Position numbers and translations under genes: made by a program
Origin: Pyrenopolyporus hunteri
Lineage: Eukaryota; Ascomycota; Sordariomycetes; Xylariales; Hypoxylaceae
Length of the DNA stretch: 64,000 nucleotides
NCBI GenBank assembly: GCA_902806595.1
Contig: CADCXC010000038.1
Span: forward strand, 3,720,001-3,784,000
Reading direction: 5' to 3'
Notes under the pieces: model-generated
The model's input: the letters and a program-made list of their open reading frames with translations, nothing else
Told to the model about the DNA's origin: nothing
Database searches by the model: none
Shown here: one piece after another, positions 62,121 through 64,000 of the stretch
Position numbering within the stretch: the stretch's first letter is position 1
How the letters are laid out: every line of letters begins with the position of its first letter

Positions 62121-63003
62121 CTACACCATTGGTGGTAGAGTAGACCCGGCCGGCACAGCTTGCTTCCAATAGTCTGTTTCTCTAAGCTGTTCATGCCACT
62201 TTACCAGACTTGAGGGTAGAAGGTCAAGCCTTTTCTTCTCGTAGACTCGGCCTAAAAAGGCTAGCACATGTGCATCGAGAACGGTCGGCTCGGGACCAAA
62301 TATGTAAGTGAAGCCGTCCTTTTCGACCGGGCGTTTTTCCATCAAGGCAGCTATTTTGGCGCAGAATTTACGCGTGCGGTCTTCGCTCTCTGCAAGATCT
62401 GCTTCGGAATGGTTATCTGCCCACGCTTTGACCCTGTCCGAAGGGAGTTAGTAAAAGCCCAAGTACAATATAGCATACGATAGAATAACTACGGGATTCG
62501 AATACTTACAGGTCGGCCTTGTATAGCAGAGCTTTCCTATATGCCTCAGAGATATCCGTCCTTTTACTTTGTTCAAGAATCCAGTCGAGATTAGTCTCAG
62601 GATATTTCGTCTTGGTACCGAAAGTCAAGAGCTTGTAACTAATTTCGTGTAGTTCATGCAGAAGCTCCTCGATCACCTGCTTATGCTGAGGAGGCAGCAG
62701 GCGAGGATACCAGTCGGAAATATAGTAAGATATGTCGACGCTCTCGGGCATAGGCTTATCGAGGACCTTGTCGTTGACGAGAACAGGGACAGAGCCTTTT
62801 GCGTTGACGTTAAGCAAGTAGAATTCACTCAACTGCTCGCGGGCGTTGACAGTAATGTCAATGAACTTCCGTTCTAACTTCATCTCCGGCCGCCCCTCGC
62901 GGGGTGGTCCGCGCATCTCGTAGGTCATTTGTACCATGATGGAACAAATAGAGTAGGTGGAGGTGTATAGGGTGAAGGGGGTTGAAAGATCTTTGGAAGT
63001 CAT
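62121..63003 (-). CDS. Glutathione S-transferase family protein
   Basis: Exons 63003-62510 and 62433-62121 join at a 76-nt intron (GTAAGT ... TTACTAAC ... GGACAG) to give 268 residues. The ATG at 63003 gives MTSKDLSTPFTLYTSTYSICS. An N-terminal thioredoxin-like domain has the S-x-C-S active-site region, the cis-proline segment KGSVPVLVND and the glutathione-contact Glu-Ser in MPESVDISYYI. The helical C-terminal domain reads HELHEISYKLL, then across the junction KADLVKAWADNHSE, then GPEPTVLDAHVLAFLGRV (the conserved N-capping/Asp of GST C-domains). Expected cytosolic conjugation or redox handling of electrophiles. Its position beside an aromatic hydroxylase and, across the island, an ABCC exporter suits detoxification; that link is inference. 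Confidence 0.87.
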
Positions 63004-63797
63004 GATGAGATACGATACGCGCCGCTGAAACGGTGAATTCGAACTATGTTTGTAGGTGCACACCCCTATTATGCGGGGAAAAAAAAAAGGCGATTTTGGT
63101 ACTTGCGAAGAATTCGGTTTCTAGTTTCAAGGTGATCGAATAGACAATATTCAGACAATCCTACGTCCTAGCTATTATATTATTTCCCATGGAATCATCA
63201 TCTACCGTCGATTCTTCCGTGGGGTCCCGTCGGGGAAATCGACTCCCCGCGATATTAGGAATCAGTATTTCCATGCTTGGGAGATACGCACCAATTATGA
63301 GCCCCTCGATGGCTGAATAATCTAACGAGCTAATTATACATTCTATTCTCATATTTCTGTCGCTTTGCTTGAAGCCGCCGTTGATTTCGCTATTTTGTCG
63401 GCAGTACAACACCGGCAAGTTTATAAAGCGAGCTCCGTGTAGGGACGGACTCATAAGCGTGGCCCGGATTTTGCAGGAAATACGGAGATGATTGCGGAGA
63501 AATGCAACATCCTAACTTTAGGTTTATTAGTAGCTAGGGGTGTTCATGGCTCCTATCTACTAGTAAGAACGTGGGTGTTCTCCGCTGAGATGTCCTTTTC
63601 GGCTTCAAACAAAAGACGAAAGTGACAGGTTCCTAGTATCCCCGACTTTGCTATTTCTACAGATCGGAGTCTCTCTTACTTTAAGCAATCGTCAAAGTAT
63701 TTGGGCTGGCAGCTTATTAACCTCGAAAGAATATACGTTTCGTCGTCTTAACACCAAGCTGTCGCATTAAATATCTTCATTTAGCATTGGGTTGAAG
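63004..63797. other. Intergenic region
   Basis: About 0.8 kb between tandem minus-strand genes, including an A9 run near 63081-63089. An ORF at 63161-63454 (minus) lacks motifs or coding-like character and is not called. Confidence 0.4.
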
Positions 63798-64000
63798 CTA
63801 AAACTTTTTACCCGGCATGCTATCAGTCTTCTCCCTTTTTTTCTTCAGCAGTTCCTCTTCTTCGCGCTGGATCTCAGCGTCAGTCTTCGCACCCCGCGAT
63901 GGCTCGTTTCCATGCAAAGTCGCCTACATTTATGGGGGGTTAGTGAACGAAAGATCGAATGACGTTTAAACTGCTTAGGCTGGACGTACACGATAAGTAG
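63798..64000 (-). CDS. 3' end of an unidentified gene (runs off the right edge)
   Basis: The last exon is 63923-63798 (41 residues plus TAG), preceded by an intron of about 66 nt (donor GTACGT, CACTAACC branch, acceptor AATGTAG). The end of an upstream exon is at 64000-63990. The readable C terminus is TYR-ATLHGNEPSRGAKTDAEI then a strongly charged helix (QREEEELLKKKREK) ending MPGKKF. The YRATLHG...GAKTDAEI pattern is reminiscent of small fungal stress or conidiation-type proteins, but too little is visible to name it. Confidence 0.6.

Noticed and set aside
63161..63454. 97-codon minus-strand frame
   Set aside because: No motif or coding signature and located in the promoter of the GST gene.

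Overview
The window looks like nuclear DNA of a filamentous ascomycete (Pezizomycotina; Sordariomycetes-like is my best guess, species not identifiable). Genes carry short introns of about 49-170 nt with GT(R)AGT donors and CTAAC-type branch sites. The proteins are typical of that group, and a 19.5 kb AT-rich tract of decayed retrotransposons bears the C-to-T/G-to-A signature of repeat-induced point mutation (RIP). Most genes are interrupted, so the models below were assembled by joining exons at visible splice sites and checking reading frame and family motifs. Coordinates given are the outer limits of the CDS.

Left third (1-22 kb): the 5' part of the splicing factor CWC26/Bud13; an undescribed three-exon gene for a 115-residue protein made of two similar repeats; an orphan two-exon gene; a MAPEG-family membrane protein; a qutR/qa-1S-type repressor (a catalytically broken AROM-like protein), divergent from a small Zn(II)2Cys6 regulator; an extradiol-dioxygenase/glyoxalase-fold protein; a magnesium-dependent phosphatase-1; and a CRAL-TRIO (Sec14-like) lipid-binding protein. 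Gaps between these genes are long (1-4 kb) and sprinkled with ACCT/AGGT palindromic repeats.

Middle and right (23-64 kb): a two-domain flavin monooxygenase, a 13-exon ABCC-type ABC transporter and a secreted DUF4360 protein lie left of the AT-rich island. A secreted tannase/feruloyl-esterase-family enzyme, an acyl-CoA thioesterase, a salicylate-hydroxylase-type FAD monooxygenase and a glutathione S-transferase lie right of it. Together they resemble an accessory set for opening, oxidising, conjugating and exporting aromatic or ester compounds, now split by transposons. Joint function is inference.

The island (about 33.24-52.74 kb) has no intact genes. It can be resolved as one Ty3/gypsy element of about 7.0 kb with 281-283 bp LTRs, whose reverse transcriptase is split by two head-to-tail Ty1/copia elements of about 6.16 kb each with 210-214 bp LTRs. 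All three lie on the + strand and all are heavily RIP-mutated. Residual C and G are mostly in CpG, and copy B shows patches mutated mainly on one strand.
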